64,000 nucleotides of DNA, taken from Apodemus sylvaticus. Lineage: Eukaryota > Chordata > Mammalia > Rodentia > Muridae. Positions 24,129 to 36,330 of this stretch are shown one piece after another. Each line of letters starts with the position of its first letter. The stretch's first letter is position 1. A program made the position numbers and the translations under genes. The stretch covers positions 2,207,570-2,271,569 of the forward strand of contig NC_067481.1 of assembly GCF_947179515.1 (NCBI RefSeq), read 5' to 3'. The notes under the pieces were generated by a model. The model worked only from the letters and a program-made list of their open reading frames with translations, had not been told where the DNA came from and ran no database searches.

Positions 24129-24330
24129 TGGAGGCTGTTTCCTGGATACAATTGAATGCAATACAATTAAATCAGTAAATGTGACTTTGGTTTGTATTCC
24201 TATTGGTATTTTCAATGTGCTGACTGTTGCACTGTGAATGCACGGCTTCCACAACAACGACTCTAGCGAGCCCATCCAGAGCGGCTCTCAAACCTGCAGC
24301 CCGGCGCGGCGAGCCACGGGCCCTGCATAC
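24129..24330 (-). other. Bahcc1: Candidate non-coding first exon of Bahcc1
   Basis: The best minus-strand donor I find between the promoter region and the coding exon is TCCA|GTAAGTAA, with the exon side ending at 24129 and the GT at 24128-24127. Upstream lies a CCAAT-rich promoter-like segment (24336-24470). The exon start near 24330 is a guess. Splicing to 20367 would remove about 3.8 kb. The -1 position is A rather than the preferred G, which lowers confidence. Confidence 0.3.
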
Positions 24331-24335
24331 TAATA

Positions 24336-24470
24336 AGCTCGTGCCACTCAGCCCGGAACAGCCCGAGCGCTGATTGGCCGCTCGGCCCTCCACGGCCCTG
24401 AGCTCGTGCCACTCATTCGGCGTAAACAGGCCTCCCAATAGGCTGGCGCCGGGCCAGGGAGCTGCCAATC
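24336..24470. promoter_or_regulatory. Bahcc1: Promoter-like segment: three CCAAT boxes and a duplicated 15-mer
   Basis: CCAAT occurs on the minus strand at 24377-24373 and on the plus strand at 24435-24439 and 24465-24469, in a CpG-rich context. The 15-mer agctcgtgccactca occurs twice, at 24336-24350 and 24401-24415. Multiple NF-Y boxes with this spacing are typical of TATA-less CpG promoters. The direction of initiation cannot be decided; minus (Bahcc1), plus or both are possible. Confidence 0.5.
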
Positions 24471-24999
24471 AGGGAGCAGCAGGGCTACTACCAAGCCTGA
24501 TGGCGCCTAATTCAAGCCCAGCGACTGCGCAGCTCCTTTGCGCAGATCATTGCTGCTGAATGGGAATGTGGTGGCGCAGGGCGGGAGAGGAGCACCGGGT
24601 AGTGAGAACGGGTGTCGGTGTCCAGGAGAGACTTGGGGTTTTGTTTTCCCATAATTTGTCAGTTGTAACGTTTGGGGGACTTTTGTTTGTTTTTATGCAC
24701 AGAGTAAAAAAGAAATAGCCTCACGCTGTAAACCAGATGCCCTGTCCATACCAAGGCAAGGTCTGTGTGGCAGGTGGCGGAACCTGCTGCATGTAGGCCC
24801 AACTTCCAAGCGCAGATTCCGAGTTGCCCTGCTGTACCTCCACCCCCAGGCACCCCCCATCCAAACTGGGAATACACTTCGGCCTGAGGCATGCCCACAA
24901 GACTCCATAAAAGCCTTCCCCTCCCCCTCCCGAGAGGCAGATGTACCTTTCTTCGCCAGTCATCTTATCTGTTCGCGGACCACACTTTGCAGCGCAGCA

Positions 25000-25470
25000 A
25001 CAATCGAAAAGAAAATCGAGGCTCTGTTGCCAAGATAAGGATTTACTTTTTCTATCAGCCCCTTAGGTTTTAAAAATATCTTCACTTGATAATTTTAGGG
25101 GTGGTTGTCATGGTGTGAAAACTACGCTTAGCATTTCTCAGTGCCTGTCCCTGCATATTCGCAAAATTCTCTCTACAATGGAAAACAGCCTCTAAACAAT
25201 TCTCTTTATCATAATCAGAATCAAAGTGCTTTTAAAATATTCCGCAAGCAAATATTTCGGTTAGAATTTGGTTGCCTACCCAAATGTTATTTATTCTCAA
25301 GAAGTAGAGGTGATGTCTTAGTGGCGATGAATACATAATTTCTGCTTCTCTTTCTCTGTGTGTGTTGGAAGGGATATTTAAGTAGATGCCAAACGACACA
25401 GCTATATTCCTTTGGATTTTTCCACTTTCTTTCCTGCGTGGACACAAAGGAGTTAAACTAGCGATCTGTG
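25000..25470. promoter_or_regulatory. AT-rich repeat-free block
   Basis: Mixed to AT-rich DNA with atcataatcagaatc-like and ttttaaaatattccg segments, free of transposons, between two promoter-like segments. Candidate regulatory DNA by composition only. Confidence 0.3.
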
Positions 25471-25514
25471 GTCTCCTCTCTTTCCCCGCCTCCCTCGCTT
25501 CTGCAAAACGGTCA

Positions 25515-25580
25515 TGATTGGTTGGCACTCTGCCAGCGGGCTGTCCATCACTAAGTGTAAACAAGGCGCTGATTGGCTGT
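25515..25580 (-). promoter_or_regulatory. Second CCAAT-box cluster
   Basis: Two CCAAT boxes on the minus strand (complement of attgg at 25517-25521 and 25572-25576) lie 55 bases apart at the edge of a CpG island. The second sits in gtaaacaaggcgctgattgg, similar in content to the 24.4-kb promoter segment (gcgctgattggc, gtaaacaggcc). This may be an alternative upstream promoter. Confidence 0.4.
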
Positions 25581-26300
25581 TATCCAGTCCGCACCGGGCC
25601 TCCTGAAAAAAGCAATTACTGGCTCCGCGGTTTCAAGGCTGCCCAAGGCCGCTTGATGAAAGGAGATAAACCGGGGACGGTTTCCAGGATCCCCGCGGGC
25701 CGACCCAGGCAGCTCCCGAGCCGAGGTGCGGCGGAGAGCCCGGGGATCAAAGGCATCTGAAGAGAAAGGGGAAGCGGGCGCACTGCCGGGCCGGCCTGGC
25801 CCCCTGCGGGCCGCGCTGACCTGGGAGGATGGGGGCGGCGGGCGGGGACTCCGGGATTTCCCCCTCGCTAAGGACCGGGCTTCGGCCGGCGCCCGCTCTA
25901 GGTAAGCCTGGGTCTCCGCAGGCCACCGGACAGGACACACGAGCCTGACTGCGGGGTGAAGACGCCAGGCCAGCCCGCGATTCCGCCCTCGCCAGTGCGG
26001 TGGTCGCTGCGCGCCGAGGTGCAGGAGCTGCGGGGAGGCGCATCTCCTGGAGATCGGGTGCGCGACTGAATCAGGCCATCCTGTGCGGGATGGGCGCGGA
26101 TTCCGACTCCCGGTGGCTCTATGGTGACCCGACGGCGAACGCCGGCCGGGCTTGGCCTGAGGTGAGCTCCGTTGTTCTGGTCCCTCCGGCGACGGGCAGC
26201 CGTTTCCCGCTTCGCACGCACAGAGAGGAGCTTCCCGGCTCGGGAGAAACCGCTGCTGGCAACGGGAGATCCCCGGACGCGAGCGCCCGTGTTCTCGGTT
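25580..26300. promoter_or_regulatory. CpG island (upstream-most)
   Basis: CpG-dense sequence with good plus-strand donor-like sites CTAG|GTAAGC (GT at 25902-25903) and CTGAG|GTGAGC (GT at 26162-26163). These would suit a divergent plus-strand transcript starting here, but no exon can be proven. Confidence 0.6.
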
Positions 26301-27317
26301 GATGTAAGCATCCCTTACAAGCCGCAGATTTTCTGAGTGCTTGGAATTCGAGTTCCTCGTTGTTTCCTTTCACTGATTTTGTTTACCGATTCAGGAATCT
26401 GTCTCCCCATTTAAAGTATTCTCCCTCACCCCATCCGTTCTCTCGAAAAGGGAAAAAAGGAGAAAAGAAAAGTACGAGAGTGAAATAATTGGATCCTACA
26501 AGGACACAGCGTGCCGATCCTCCGAGCTGCTGCAACCTGGAGGGGACCCGGAAGACCGGTGTGGGGGAGGGGCGCGCCTAGACAGCTCTGCACCCCCCTC
26601 CCCCTTTCCATTTTGCGTAACCCGGGTCCTTTAGGCTGGGCCGGAAAGATCTCTGAGCTTGGGATCTAGCCTTCCTGGGCGGGTGGAGACAGTGAGAAGG
26701 ATACACCGGTAATCCATCCGCACTCAGGCCTGCTGCTGGACATGAGAACACGAGGTTTCTTTTCTCTTCAAGCCGGTTTAGAATCATGGGGATCGGCACC
26801 GCCGGATCCCTAAAAAATGGGCATGAGGGTTTGTCTCCAACCCCCGCCATGTGCTGTGTCCACCCACCCCCATTCCCCCGTTCTGTGTCGTCTCACATCC
26901 CCGAGAGGCTCCCAGGGTGTGAAAGGCCTCGGCTCCTTGCTGTCTCGCTCCCACCTCTGCGTCCTCTCTAACCTCAGCATTCTCTTAAGTCTAGTGGCCT
27001 TTTTCCTCCTTCGCTCAATACTGTTTCAAAATAGTTGTTACAGCAAATAGCTGCCGACGCGCCTCTGGATGCCGCCAGAGGCTGGCAGCTGCCCAGCGCG
27101 GGCGCACAGCCCCCGGCAGTTCCACAAGACCAAAATAAGCTCCCGTGTTCCTCTCACAGGGCTCGGCCTCCCGGGCGGGCCCGGGCATGTCTGGCTGGGC
27201 TCGCTATCTGCTCGGAGCAAACCATCCTGGTTTCCTCCTTGACTTCCTGCTATCCAAAACTAACAAATGGTTTTCATTTTAGAAGAACATGGCGTAAGGC
27301 TCGGGGTCCTTTCTAGA
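26301..27317. other. Unique sequence upstream of the CpG domain
   Basis: No gene or transposon recognised. CpG content falls off, with a small GC-rich patch at about 27055-27205. Confidence 0.45.
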
Positions 27318-27497
27318 GCAGTGGATCTCACGCTTCCGAGTGCTACGATCCTTTAATACAGTTCCTCAAGCTGTGGAGCTATTTTCTTTGCTACTTTGTA
27401 ACTGCAATATTGCTACTGTTGTGAACTGTAATGTAAATATTTTTGGAGATACAGGTTTGCCAAAGGGGTCATGACCCTTAGCTGGGGAACTGCTGGA
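27318..27497. mobile_element. URR1-like hAT DNA transposon relic
   Basis: The order ctttaatacagttcctcaag, then gctactttgtaactgcaat, then gtaatgtaaatat, then aaaggggtcatgaccctta is that of the rodent non-autonomous hAT element URR1. Its inverted ends survive in part (cagtggatctcacgc against a reversed ggggaactgctg). It is old and diverged. Confidence 0.75.
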
Positions 27498-27875
27498 TCC
27501 GAGGGAAAAGGGGGGTGTGGGGGTAGAAAGAGGAGACTAGACAGGACTATAAGCCATATAGGTCAGCCCTTGCACCGGCGTCTCTGTTGTCACCTGAAGT
27601 TTAAAAGAAAGTGCGTTATTAATGCGTTATTAATGCTGCAACCACAGACACCCAATCGCTAGCCCCAGGGCACGATGGCCTCTGGACGCACTGGCCACCT
27701 CCACAGCCTGCAGGAAACCCTTCCTAGTTTCCTCTAGGCTGGGGACACCCTACATAGGCAGCTGGGCTGCTCACACATCAGACTTCTTCAGGCAATAGCA
27801 TGTGTGCCTGTGAACACTTGTGCAGTTTTGAACATGTGCTCTGTCTACACGTGAATTCTGTGGGCTCACACATCA

Positions 27876-27877
<2 letters not shown>

Positions 27878-27949
<72 letters not shown>
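27878..27949. repeat. (GT)n(GA)n compound microsatellite
   Basis: About 44 bases of GT are followed directly by about 28 bases of GA. Confidence 0.95.
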
Positions 27950-27964
27950 CACCTCACATCACCT

Positions 27965-28086
27965 GAGTTAGATCCTAGGATCTCCTGGTACTCCCGCGGT
28001 AGGAGGAGGGACTGACTCTTGCAACAGGCAGGGCAGGCAGCTCAGCGTGCAGGCACACATAAAAATAAATAAATGTAATTTAAAAA
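27965..28086 (+). mobile_element. B4/RSINE-like SINE tail fragment
   Basis: The segment gatcctaggatctcctggta, then ggcacacataaaaataaata and an A-rich end, resembles the 3' half of rodent B4/RSINE1 elements. It is diverged. Confidence 0.45.
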
Positions 28087-28279
28087 GACAGTTTGAATCT
28101 CACAACACACTGACACACATCACACATGTACAAGCACTCTCAATTACAACTGCCTAACCGGTAGCAGAGCAGCCCATTACCCACAAGCCCTGGTCCCTCC
28201 TCCAGCACTCCCACTGCCCTTACAAAGCAGGAGACTGGAAGCTGGCCTAGGCCTCCCAGCTCCCAAATGACAGAGAGCC

Positions 28280-28510
28280 TACTGTGTGAGCTCATTGAAT
28301 AAATAATCACTTTTTAATACAAGGGGGTGGGGGTCTATCTTGAGTTACATAAAATTGTAAATGCCTGCTTGGGCCAGAGAACAGCGCACTGCTCTGCGGG
28401 GTAATTGTGTGTTGGGTGTCTCTCCATTGTTCCCTGGACCATTAGTCAGAGGGCAAATTAGAAACAATTTCTTGACGACAAAAAAATTGACTCCTAATTC
28501 TTCCCACCAG
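28280..28510. promoter_or_regulatory. AT-rich repeat-free block
   Basis: Contains gaataaataatcactttt and agaaacaatttcttgacgac, the latter a near-palindromic GAAACAATTTCTT. No SINE or coding frame. Candidate regulatory DNA by composition. Confidence 0.3.
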
Positions 28511-28763
28511 AAATGGAAGGACCAAGCCCAGAGGCCAGGCCCAAGGCCGGAGCCTGAGAGCTGCAGCTTCAGGTGTGGAGGGGCAGGGACCCTGGGGGAG
28601 GGGAGTTTGTACGTGGGCAGTACAATAGCATGCAGGTTAGAGTCCAGCTGGGGAAGGATGGGACAGGACGGCCTGGGTAGGGCAGATATTCCTCAGAGAA
28701 TGGCAGCCGGATTGCAACCTCAGTCTAGAATCAGGATTTGAAGAGATAATTGGGGCATTAAGA

Positions 28764-28792
28764 TTATAATATATATATATGTATATATATAC
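28764..28792. repeat. (AT)n tract
   Basis: About 29 bases of AT with a central GT. Confidence 0.9.
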
Positions 28793-31700
28793 ATCTTTCT
28801 CAAAGGGGTACAATTCAAGAACCGCTCCATGGTACTCGTAGGAAGAGAAGGTCTCGGATTCCCGTTCCTTCCCTGAAGCTTCTTAACCATGCCAGGGTCT
28901 TCCTAGCAGCACTGCTGAGGCCGGGATAAGAATACTGTGAAGGGTCTGAGTGTGGCCAAGTCCTCAGTACGTGTGTTCCCCTGAGGTACCGGCCTGGGAG
29001 TGAGAGAGTGGAGGTGCCTATCGCAAGATGAATGGGCTTCTCCCCCCCCCTCCCCAGGGAACTTCCAAACAGTCCGACTACTTAGCTGGGCACAGAGCTG
29101 AGGGGGCGGGGTGTTGCCCTGATCTGTGGGCTCCTGCCCCCTCCCAACTGGAGTCTGGGCTAACGCCCAGGTAAGGGGCAAAACGCAGAAGCAGCAGCGG
29201 AAGGGCTGCAGGATCCTGGTTTGCTCACAGTCTCTCTTCCCCACACACCTCTGGAGGCCTGGCTGTGCCATGCCCCTAGCCAACGTCCTCCCCAAGGCAT
29301 TCCCAGACGCGGCTGCAAACCAAGCCCGGAGCTTTGCTAAACTGAAACTGGCTCAAGCCAGACGGACCCCTGTGGGAGGCACAGGTTTTCCCTTCAAAGC
29401 CGTATAGACAGATCTTCAGACCTGCTTCTAAGTTTTAAAAAGCTAGGGGAGAAGCCCCAGCGCACTTTGAAGTCGGATAAACAGCTTCCCCGGCCGCCAG
29501 GCCAGCCGGCTTCCTCCCAGGGAGGTTTAAATTCTGTTGTTGCCGATTTCCTCCAACCAGGTCAGGAGGCTGCCCAGCCCCCTCCCTGCGCAGGAAAGGT
29601 GCTTGTTAAACACAGTCGTAATTTGTGGCTAAATATAACCCGGTGTGTTCGCATGGAAAGCATGATTTGGAGGGCTTGTTGCGGGAGGTTATCAGTGAGG
29701 AGACCCATCTGGGGTAAATTAGAGTGATTTTCATAAAGGACAGAAGCATCTATTGCCAGGCTTCTTTTACTAGTGATAGTGCGGTATTAGTACCACAGGG
29801 GATCAGGGAAGGTGGAGGACGCCCGGGACCTTACCCTAGAGCTGAGGAAGCAGCTTCCGGGGCCTGAACTCCATCGGGCCTCCCAGGTCCCTCTCTTCAT
29901 CTAAGGCTAGATGTGGCTTCTGTTATGCCTGGAAAGGTTCTGGAGGAACAGGGTTGTCTTTGGAGGCATGGGGGGGATAGCTTTGGAGGTCTGCCTCAAT
30001 AAGGAGGGAGTGGTCCATCTTCCTGTTAGGCTGACCCAGGTAGCCCTCAGTCTCGGCAGGGCAGAAGTACCCTCTACTTGCCCACCCCCACCACCCACCC
30101 ACGACTCTAATAGCCCAGGAGGGAGAGCCTAGACCACCAGAGAGACTCAAGGATAGGTCAGGTTGGATGAGAGGCTGAAGAAGTTACCCTGCTTAGGAAC
30201 AAGTACCCGGTCAGTCTGTGTGTGTGGCTGTGCCCAGCCTGGCTTGGAGGGACGTACAATGGCGGTAGGATTACAGATCTCAACTGTGCAAATGTGTTCA
30301 CATGGGTCAAACGGCAGGGTATGTCTTGATTGAGTCTCTGGGGCCAGATTTCTGATGTACTGTCTTATAGTGGCAGGTACACCTGAGGATGCCCCAGCCT
30401 CATCTTGTCCCTAGGGAAACAGATGCAGGCTGATGTCAGGGATACTTGTGACCTGGCTTTGCTGGCCTCTAGGCCTAGGGTTGGCAGGATCCACAGCCAC
30501 TGTTTCTTCCAAGACCCCATACTGGGAAGAGCCAGCTTTGGCCTGACTTCCCCACCACCATTTCTGCCCTGCAGAGAGTTCCTAGTTAGGAAAACCCACA
30601 ACCTGTCTGGAGCTCTGCCTTCTTCCACACACAGCAGAAGATCCCCGTCCTGGAGAGAAACCAGTAAGGGGAGACAAGCACTTTGCACCTTCTCCCTAAT
30701 TTCTGGGGAGATCTGAGCCCTTGGTCTGGTTACCTGTAATGTTTATAAACCAAATAAAATGTCTCTGGACGTTCCCACTGAGAGGCAGGGCCTGTGTCAG
30801 CCTTGTCTTCCCAACCGGGGAGGGGGGGGTGCAGCTGGACCTCTGGAGTGCTGGCTTCTGGCTGAAGTGTAGCACATCCGCTGCCTCTAATGTTAGCCGG
30901 GCATTTGATCCATTCAATTAAAAATCAGTCGATAGATCCCTTTTTTTTTCCTGACCTCTACGGATGAAGACATATTCCACCCTCGTTCTCAGGCATCGAT
31001 ACCAGCTGAGGCGCTAACTCTCCAACCCAGGAAGGTTTCCACAAGTGGTTCCAAAAGGAAACTTCCGGGGGGATGGTCTTCTCACAGAAGCCAGGATGGC
31101 GAAACAAGCCCGCCCTGCAGCCAGGCCAGCACTAACCCCGGTTCCCACACTCATTTCTGGCATAGTCCACTTGGGCAGGCGCAGAAATGCGGTCGGTCGC
31201 AGCGCTCTCTACACACACCCTGCATATCCCTGAGCCAGACCCGGCATGGACCCCATCCAACGTAAGGCCACTGGCTGCTTCCCTTCCTGCTCAACTGCAG
31301 ACACAGCTGGGGGACAGGGTAGTTGTCTTCCCACCAGGTTTTTAAGTAGCAGGGTTTTAAGATGCAAACAAGAAAAGCCTCCTGAGGTGGGCGGTTAAAA
31401 AAAAATCAAAGCCTCTACGACGACAGAGCCAGAAACAAAAGCTCTTTGGAGCGCATCATGGACTTGTGGAGCTAGCGGCCTGGGTGGGACCCGCATCCGG
31501 AGAAGGAACAGGCGGGCGGGTGCGCGCGAGTATCCCCTCTTGCTCTCCAACATCCCTGTCCCTGGGAGAGGAGGAAAGCGGCCTGAGGCACCATAACCAC
31601 AAATTTATGGCCTGGGTGACGTGCTTCCCTCTCCCACAATGAGGCCTGGTGACATTAAACAGAAAATTGATGAGAGGGGAGCGAAATCTAATCTCTTTCT

Positions 31701-32948
31701 CTTCGCGCTTTTGTGGAGAGGGCCTGGGGCGGGAGGAAGACCGCGGTTGCCTGGGGTTTGGAGCTCTGGGCCAGAGGCTTCTTTCTACCTGGTTGCTAGG
31801 TGGGCTAGAGGACCGTGGCCTGCCCTCTCGCAGCCGCGTTTTCTGGTGGGATTTCAGAGCCTGGCGCTCGAGTGGAATGCTGTAATTGAGGCTCCAGAAC
31901 CACATAATATCTCTGGTGCTCTCGGAAGCCCCAGCACCCAGAAACACTCCCATCTAGAGGGGAGCCCCGGGTCCCCACCGTGGCCATGAGTGCCCACACC
32001 CTTCCATTGACTGCTGCATAGCTCCCGAGGTGCGAGGATCACCTCCTGGCACAAAACTGTCCTTAAAGGAGCCGCCTTTCTTCAAGCCTTTGTCGGTGTC
32101 TAGAAGGAGGTCATTCCAAGAGAATGTCAGGACAATGCCCAAGGGACCCGGAGGGGAAACCTAGGCCCAGCTGCCCTGGGCCACACATTACTCAGATGCT
32201 TTAGGCTAGGTGTTAGCAGCTGGATTGTGTTGGCACAGCTGGCCAAAGTCTGAACTTTCAGTGAGAGCTCCCCTGGGCTTCAGGGGAGGAGACTTGAGCC
32301 AACTTGCGCCTTGCTCACCTCACTGACCTATGAGAACGTGCGTGTCAGGTTCAGACTTCCTAAACAACCCCTAGACTTGTCAGGACCCACCCAGCAAGAA
32401 GATGCAGTGATACCCATTTCACAGTCACCAAAGAAATTGGCCTCACCCAGGACTGAATATATGGACCCTGAGTTCTTCCACAAAACAGGACAAAGTCTTT
32501 GGGTCCTGAAACTCATGGAGTTGCACCTTTTGTCTTGAGAGCCAGAACCAGAAATGTGGGGGCCGTGAGACCAGCATTAGGTGTTTTGTGGACTACCACA
32601 CCCAAGGAAGAATGTGGCAGAAATGCATTCCCCCAGGTGAGCCCCTCTGAAGGCTTCACTCAGGCACTGAATCCCTGGGATAAAACCTAGCAGGGCTGGT
32701 CTCCCTGTCTGAATCTGGAGGCTCAGCTAATGTACAGTGGGAATCTGGAAGCCGGATTCCAAAGGGTCAGGTTGGCCTGAGACCAACAAGGTTATGTTTA
32801 ACAGGCTGGAAGGGAACCTCGACTCTTAGGTTCAAAAATCGGTTGTAAAAATGCTGGCGGCTTCCCGCTGTGGACAGGAGGAGCCTACCGCAGCTGCTGC
32901 ATGGTTCATTCAGGACACACTTGCTCACACGCACAGACACGCACACCT

Positions 32949-32982
<34 letters not shown>

Positions 32983-33780
32983 CTATTCCCAGCCAGCTCC
33001 CTTGTGAATTTCCCCTGAGCTCCTGCAGCTGAGCCTGGCCCCAAGGGTGGGGGCTCCCAGGATGTCTGGCCCAAAGCTTCTGAAGTCAGGCCCACTGGGG
33101 GAGGGGACACAGCTGGGGACAGTAGAGAATGGGTTCCTTGTGCCACTGTCATCAGGCCCAGGGCTTCGATGAACACAGCTTTGTCCGAACCCACACCCCG
33201 TGGTGACCACGGGACCAGAGGATCAGTGGGCCTCAGAACGAGAACTGGCGGCATTCTGGCTTTTTGGCTTTGGTTTACTCTTAAACAGATATTGGTTGTA
33301 CGTCTCCCCAGCCATGTGCCTGGGGCAGGCCGGAAAGATGAAAATCCAGCCTGAAGTCCAGGGTCTGAAACAACGTTGCTCAAGTCAGGTTTTCTGTTAC
33401 AGTGACTGCAGCCAGTGGTGGAGGTAAATGTGCGGGGTGAAGGATCTGCCTGAGCTGGCTCGCCCGAGCTGCTCAGCTGCCCTTCAGGTTTCTGTGCTGG
33501 CAACAGAAACCTAGTCTGATCTGGAGCATGGAGCAGGCATGCCTCCTGAGAAGTCTTGATCATCTGGAGAAAGAGGCATCATTCCTGGCATTGAGCAGAC
33601 AGGCCAAGCCTCAGTCTTGATAAAGGAACGACCCACCTACAGAGGGCCTTGTGGGTTGTGGATCAATCCTAGAGGACTTCCTGGAAGAAGGAGGTGGGGG
33701 AGGTTCACAGAGGCCTGATGATAAATAGCAGTTGTGGGCCTGGTTTAGGAAGTGGGGTTCTCCCTGCATTGTTTATTTGC
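28793..33780. other. Unique upstream sequence with two AT-rich patches and a CA tract
   Basis: Nearly 5 kb without a recognised transposon or exon. AT-rich patches at about 29610-29760 (tggctaaatataaccc, ggtaaattagagtgatttt) and 31590-31700 (accacaaatttatggcc, gaaaattgatgagag) stand out and resemble the blocks nearer the gene. A CA microsatellite lies at about 32953-32980. Confidence 0.45.
32953..32981. repeat. (CA)n microsatellite
   Basis: About 28 bases of CA flanked by related cacctattc and cgcctattc text. Confidence 0.9.
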
Positions 33781-33932
33781 TTTTTTTATGGTTTTTCGAG
33801 ACAGGGTTTCTCTGTGTAGCCCTGGCCGTCCTGGAACTCACTCTGTAGACCAGGCTGGCCTCAAACTCAGAAATCCACCTGCCTCTGCCTCCCAAGTTCT
33901 GGGGTTATAGGTGTGCACCACCACTGCCCGGC
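33781..33932 (-). mobile_element. B1 SINE
   Basis: Reversed B1 text from GAGACAGGGTTTCTC to CACTGCCCGGC. A target duplication cctgcattgtt flanks it at 33763-33773 and 33936-33946. Confidence 0.95.
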
Positions 33933-34084
33933 TCTCCTGCATTGTTAGTGAAGGATTGGAGTTGTGTAGACACCGGGACCCTGGGAACTCAGACTGTAAT
34001 GACTGGTCCACAATGAATCAACAGTCTGAGGATCCTTGGAACCATACCATGTAACTATCCTGTACGGAAGGGTGGGTGAATTTA

Positions 34085-34087
<3 letters not shown>

Positions 34088-34136
<49 letters not shown>
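34088..34136. repeat. (AT)n microsatellite
   Basis: About 49 bases of perfect TA dinucleotides. Confidence 0.97.
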
Positions 34137-34139
<3 letters not shown>

Positions 34140-34429
34140 TTTATATTTCTCAAGTTTCTCTTGAAATGTATTTATTTTGTAATCAGAAGCAATTGGTCAA
34201 CACTACCCCAGAAAATGTGCAGGTCTGGAGATCAATGACTTGCTAAGGATGAGTCTGGTGCCTTAGCCCTACTGGGGAGCCCTATGTGGCCCATATTCAT
34301 CCAGTCTCGTTCTTGCCCCAAAGGCCCCTCAAGTGCCCAAATTTGCTCCCAGCACAGAGAAGGCTTATAGGGGAGGTGTAAGCCCTCTTTCCCACGCCTC
34401 CATGGTGTGGCTAGCGACAGTTGTTTTCT

Positions 34430-34636
34430 TTTTTTTCTTTTTTTTTTTAAGGATTCCCCCCCCCTTTTTTATTTATTTATGTGAATACACTGTATCTGTC
34501 TTCAGACACACACTAGAAAAGTGCATCGGATCCCATTACAGATGGTTGTGAGCCAACATGTGGCTGCTGGGAATTGAACTCAGGACCTCTGGAAGAGCAG
34601 TCAGTGCTCTCAACCTCTGAGCCGTCTCTCCAGCCC
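34430..34636 (-). mobile_element. B2 SINE, perfect target duplication
   Basis: Reversed B2 text includes tgtcttcagacacac, gatggttgtgagcc and gagccgtctctccagccc. The 14-base duplication gacagttgttttct lies at 34416-34429 and 34637-34650. The A-rich tail (T on plus) has a C-run insertion. Confidence 0.95.
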
Positions 34637-34650
34637 GACAGTTGTTTTCT

Positions 34651-36330
34651 AAGCACATGTAGAGAGGTGCCTCAGCGAGTTTTAGTTCCTGGCCGTGAGA
34701 ATCTCATGGCCTCTGGGGAGGACACACCGGTAACATTCAAATATGCATGCTGAGACGGAAAAGGCGCCTCGTATCCGATATATTGATATATCGAGAACGA
34801 TCATCTCCTGGTCTTTCCGGCCTCCACCAGCGATTCAGAGGTGAGGCACACTGATTCCTTAAAGATGAGAACCAGGTAGGAAAACGGCTGCCACATGTTG
34901 TGGGCCTTGACAAGGCTGGGGTCCCTTCCACAGGACCCCACGCTCTTGCAGTTGTACGCATGTTCTGCCCCCTCCCCCGCCCCATCTCACACCTGCCTCC
35001 TCAAGCCTGCCCTGTGACTGGGTTCGGCCCCAACCATTCCAGGGGGGACTGTAGAATTTTTGACAGGAAGTAGGTGGGAGGTGAGACCCAGGGGTCACTG
35101 ACCTAGATCCACAGGGCCTGAAAGTGGCTTCAAGCTTAGTGGGAATAGGCCTCAGACTCATCCAAGCTCCCGAAAGAATGGGGAGTTTGGAATCTAAGCA
35201 GACAGCAAGTTCCGCCCCTCTTAGTTACAGCTTCTCTTCTCTTGGGGGGAGACCATTGGGGGCCCAGCACTCAGGAGAGAAGGAGCCAAGGCTCCTTCCC
35301 ACAACTCAGGGAAGACGCAGCAGACCTGGACACGCGTGCACGGCTGAGGTCATACAGTCCCAGCCCTGTAAGCCCCGAGCAGTGAGACTCGGGCTGTCCC
35401 TGTGGATCCCCAGAGGGGCCTTGTGACCACTGACTCAAGGATCTAACAGGGATCCAGGGAGCCTGGAGGGGGGCACCGGGGAGTGTCTTGAGCAGAGCCC
35501 AACCCTGCGTTCCTTTATGACACAAAGCAGACCCCAAAATGCAAGCGGGGGACCTGTACAGCCACCTGCTGTTGGACACCTTCCTGTTTGTGACAGGTTA
35601 AGTCAGGTGCTGAGGAGGAGCCAAGCTCTAAGGGACAGTGACTGAGAGCTGGGTGGGGTGCCCCACGAGAGGGGGAAAGAGAAGTCCTGCCCGGATGATT
35701 CAGGCATTTCCCTCCTATCAGGTAATGCACATTATCAGTTGACCTCAGGTTCAAGGTTCAAAGGTTGGAGTGGGAAACTGGAAACAGAAAAGCGAGTTGT
35801 CTCTTGTAGTAAAGCAAGTAGCCTGTGCTCACACAGGTGGGGTAAGGCAGCAAGACCCATGTATGAGTGGAGAACAGGTTAGCCCTACCAGGAGCACCAC
35901 ACACCTGTCACCGTGTCCTCCTCAGACACCCCTCCTTCCACACCACCCCGGGCCCAGAACAGACAGTCACAGACTTACTAGGCCCCCTCAGCTCCAGAGG
36001 CAGGAGTTCCACAGAGGGTGCTCCCTTCTCTCTTCCCTCACATGCGGCCCTCTCTCCCATCCCACAAGCTCCTCCATGATCTGGCTGTCTGGATATGTCT
36101 TCGGTCACATAGGGTGACTGTGCTGTGACTTAACGTGTGCACACAGTAGAGAGAGACACAAAGCCCAGGTCTGCAAGGAATTGTCTGGAGAATAATCTCC
36201 CACCTCATCCTGCCCAGGTCACCCACAGTGGGACCCTGGTCGATGGACAAGCCTTCACTGGCACCGGAAGCCCTGCTGCCTGACCAGATGCTCTTTTTTC
36301 CCATTTTATCTGTTGGTAAGAACCATCCGG
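34651..36330. other. Unique intergenic sequence
   Basis: No gene or transposon recognised. Overlapping frames on both strands carry no familiar text. Confidence 0.45.
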
